NCBI GenBank assembly: GCA_964482685.1
Contig: CAYZZA010000007.1
Location: forward strand, 1 to 32,804
Reading direction: 5' to 3'
DNA from: CAYZZA01 sp964482685
GTDB lineage: Bacteria > Bacillota > Bacilli > Lactobacillales > Carnobacteriaceae_A
DNA length: 32,804 bases
The stretch's first letter is position 1; each line of letters opens with the position of its first letter. Positions 31,922-32,804 of the stretch are shown piece by piece. The position numbers and the translations under genes are program-made. A model generated the notes under the pieces. It was not told the DNA's origin, ran no database searches, and saw only the letters and a program-made list of their open reading frames with translations.

Positions 31922-32804
31922 TTACCTCTTTGATTGAGGAGTTTCTTCAAAGAAACGAGTATGCCGAGCATTTTGTTCTCCTGCTAAGAGATCAAACAAT
32001 ATCATCGTATAATCATCCAGCAATGCATTGGCTTCTTTGGATAATTCTTCCCGTGTCTCCACCCATGTGTCTCCTTTTTTGTATCTTTGTTTCTCAAATG
32101 CCGGGACCTGGGTGGCCAATTCTACTTGCAAGACTTGAAACGGGGTTAAGGCGACCTCTTGTTTGTCTAACAACTGCGGCCAGAAAAAAACCGGACTCAA
32201 TGTACCCAGGTCTTTGCTAAAGGTATCCCGATTTGAAAATATGCGCAACAGTGTTTCATACATCTCTTGATTTTGGTGTCTGGCCTGGACTTCTTCTGGG
32301 TAAAACCCTGGAAGGTGATCGCCCCAAAAAACGACAAGAGTCTCTTCTTCAAAAGCATCCAACTGTTCCACGAATGCCTCTAAGGCTTCGTCACTGTGGG
32401 ACAAATCTTGGTAATAGGCTTCTGCTTCGGATCGGTTTCCAGATCCTTGAACACGAAAGTCGGTCGTGTCGTATTTAGGCGCGTACGGCATGTGTCCGTG
32501 CATCGTCACAAGGTGCACAAAATCAGTTTCTTCTGTTTCACGCAAAACCCGAAAGACTTCGTCGTAGGCAGCTTCATCTGAAATAAAAGACGTAGGTGTT
32601 TGTCTGTGTGTGTGTATCATTGTCTCGTCGTATAAAAAAGCATCAAACCCAAGTGCGGGGTAGACTTCTTGTCTTTTATACATCGTCGTGTTAAATGGAT
32701 GAATCGCGGTCGTGTAATGGCCCGTCTTAGCCAATTGTCTTGCGACACTTGGAAGACGAGTCATTTTGCTTCCCATCTGGGTATACGGTGACGACATGTT
32801 CGGG
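31922..32804 (-). CDS. LTA synthase / phosphoglycerol transferase family protein, 5' end cut by window edge
   Basis: The open frame runs through the right edge, so the true start and the N-terminal membrane helices are missing; 293 residues of the extracellular enzymatic part are visible. It belongs to the alkaline-phosphatase superfamily, LtaS-like branch. TRLPSVARQLAKTGHYTTAI matches the LtaS core. VTMHGHMPY and VVFWGDHLPGFYPEE are the metal/substrate motifs (TxHxH-like and GDH). Members polymerise glycerol phosphate or transfer it to glycolipids. The C-terminus (about 200-290) is acidic and charged beyond the core. It could be LtaS itself or one of several paralogues, which the fragment cannot decide. 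Confidence 0.82.
   Translation of the reverse strand, partial: PNMSSPYTQMGSKMTRLPSVARQLAKTGHYTTAIHPFNTTMYKRQEVYPALGFDAFLYDETMIHTHRQTPTSFISDEAAYDEVFRVLRETEETDFVHLVTMHGHMPYAPKYDTTDFRVQGSGNRSEAEAYYQDLSHSDEALEAFVEQLDAFEEETLVVFWGDHLPGFYPEEVQARHQNQEMYETLLRIFSNRDTFSKDLGTLSPVFFWPQLLDKQEVALTPFQVLQVELATQVPAFEKQRYKKGDTWVETREELSKEANALLDDYTMILFDLLAGEQNARHTRFFEETPQSKR

Noticed and set aside
1..32804. CRISPR arrays, insertion sequences, tRNA, rRNA or att sites
   Set aside because: No regularly spaced repeats, transposase motifs, cloverleaf-like genes or integrase context were seen in the window.

Overview
The window looks like a core chromosomal segment of a low-to-moderate G+C Gram-positive bacterium (Bacillota), most likely of the order Lactobacillales. 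Three things point there. A three-gene set matches enterococcal liaX-liaY-liaZ. The order hprK-lgt-gpsA-galU with trxB nearby is typical of that order. The com-hpf-secA-prfB-ftsEX-minJ order is shared with Bacillus. No sporulation gene, phage, insertion sequence, CRISPR array, tRNA or rRNA was seen. The family cannot be settled by eye. Almost everything is on the minus strand; only fabV and a YvyE/YigZ-family gene are on the plus strand.

Layout, left to right. Positions 1-1597 hold the end of a rapZ-glmR(yvcK) operon, cut by the left edge. Then come pgm, trxB, a small TPR protein, galU, gpsA, lgt and hprK (1787-9129). These genes cover glucose-phosphate interconversion, UDP-glucose, glycerol 3-phosphate, lipoprotein lipidation and HPr control of carbon use. 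The liaXYZ-like envelope-stress operon lies at 9312-11619, followed by uvrA and a YfbR-like HD phosphohydrolase (11769-15426). fabV faces the other way (15632-16828). A division block follows: a MinJ-like PDZ protein, a PcsB/CwlO-like NlpC/P60 hydrolase, ftsX and ftsE (16995-21471). prfB, with its programmed +1 frameshift, and secA occupy 21860-25521. Next are hpf, comFC-comFA, degV, the divergent yvyE-like gene and nagB. The right edge cuts an LTA-synthase-like gene.

Functionally, much of the window supplies or controls the cell envelope. Pgm, GalU and GpsA make precursors for teichoic and lipoteichoic acids. GlmR and NagB bear on amino-sugar supply. Lgt and SecA serve export, FtsEX and its hydrolase serve septal wall cleavage, and LiaXYZ serves envelope-stress defence.

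The most interesting non-genic signal is the leader upstream of secA (25625-25786). It holds a good promoter, a short ORF with a good ribosome binding site, and an intrinsic terminator that overlaps that ORF. A segment just upstream could form a competing antiterminator. It reads like an uncharacterised attenuator or a small RNA or peptide gene. Other regulatory signals worth a look are direct repeats upstream of comFA, an inverted repeat around the trxB promoter, and a 16-bp sequence shared by the degV promoter and the region upstream of nagB.
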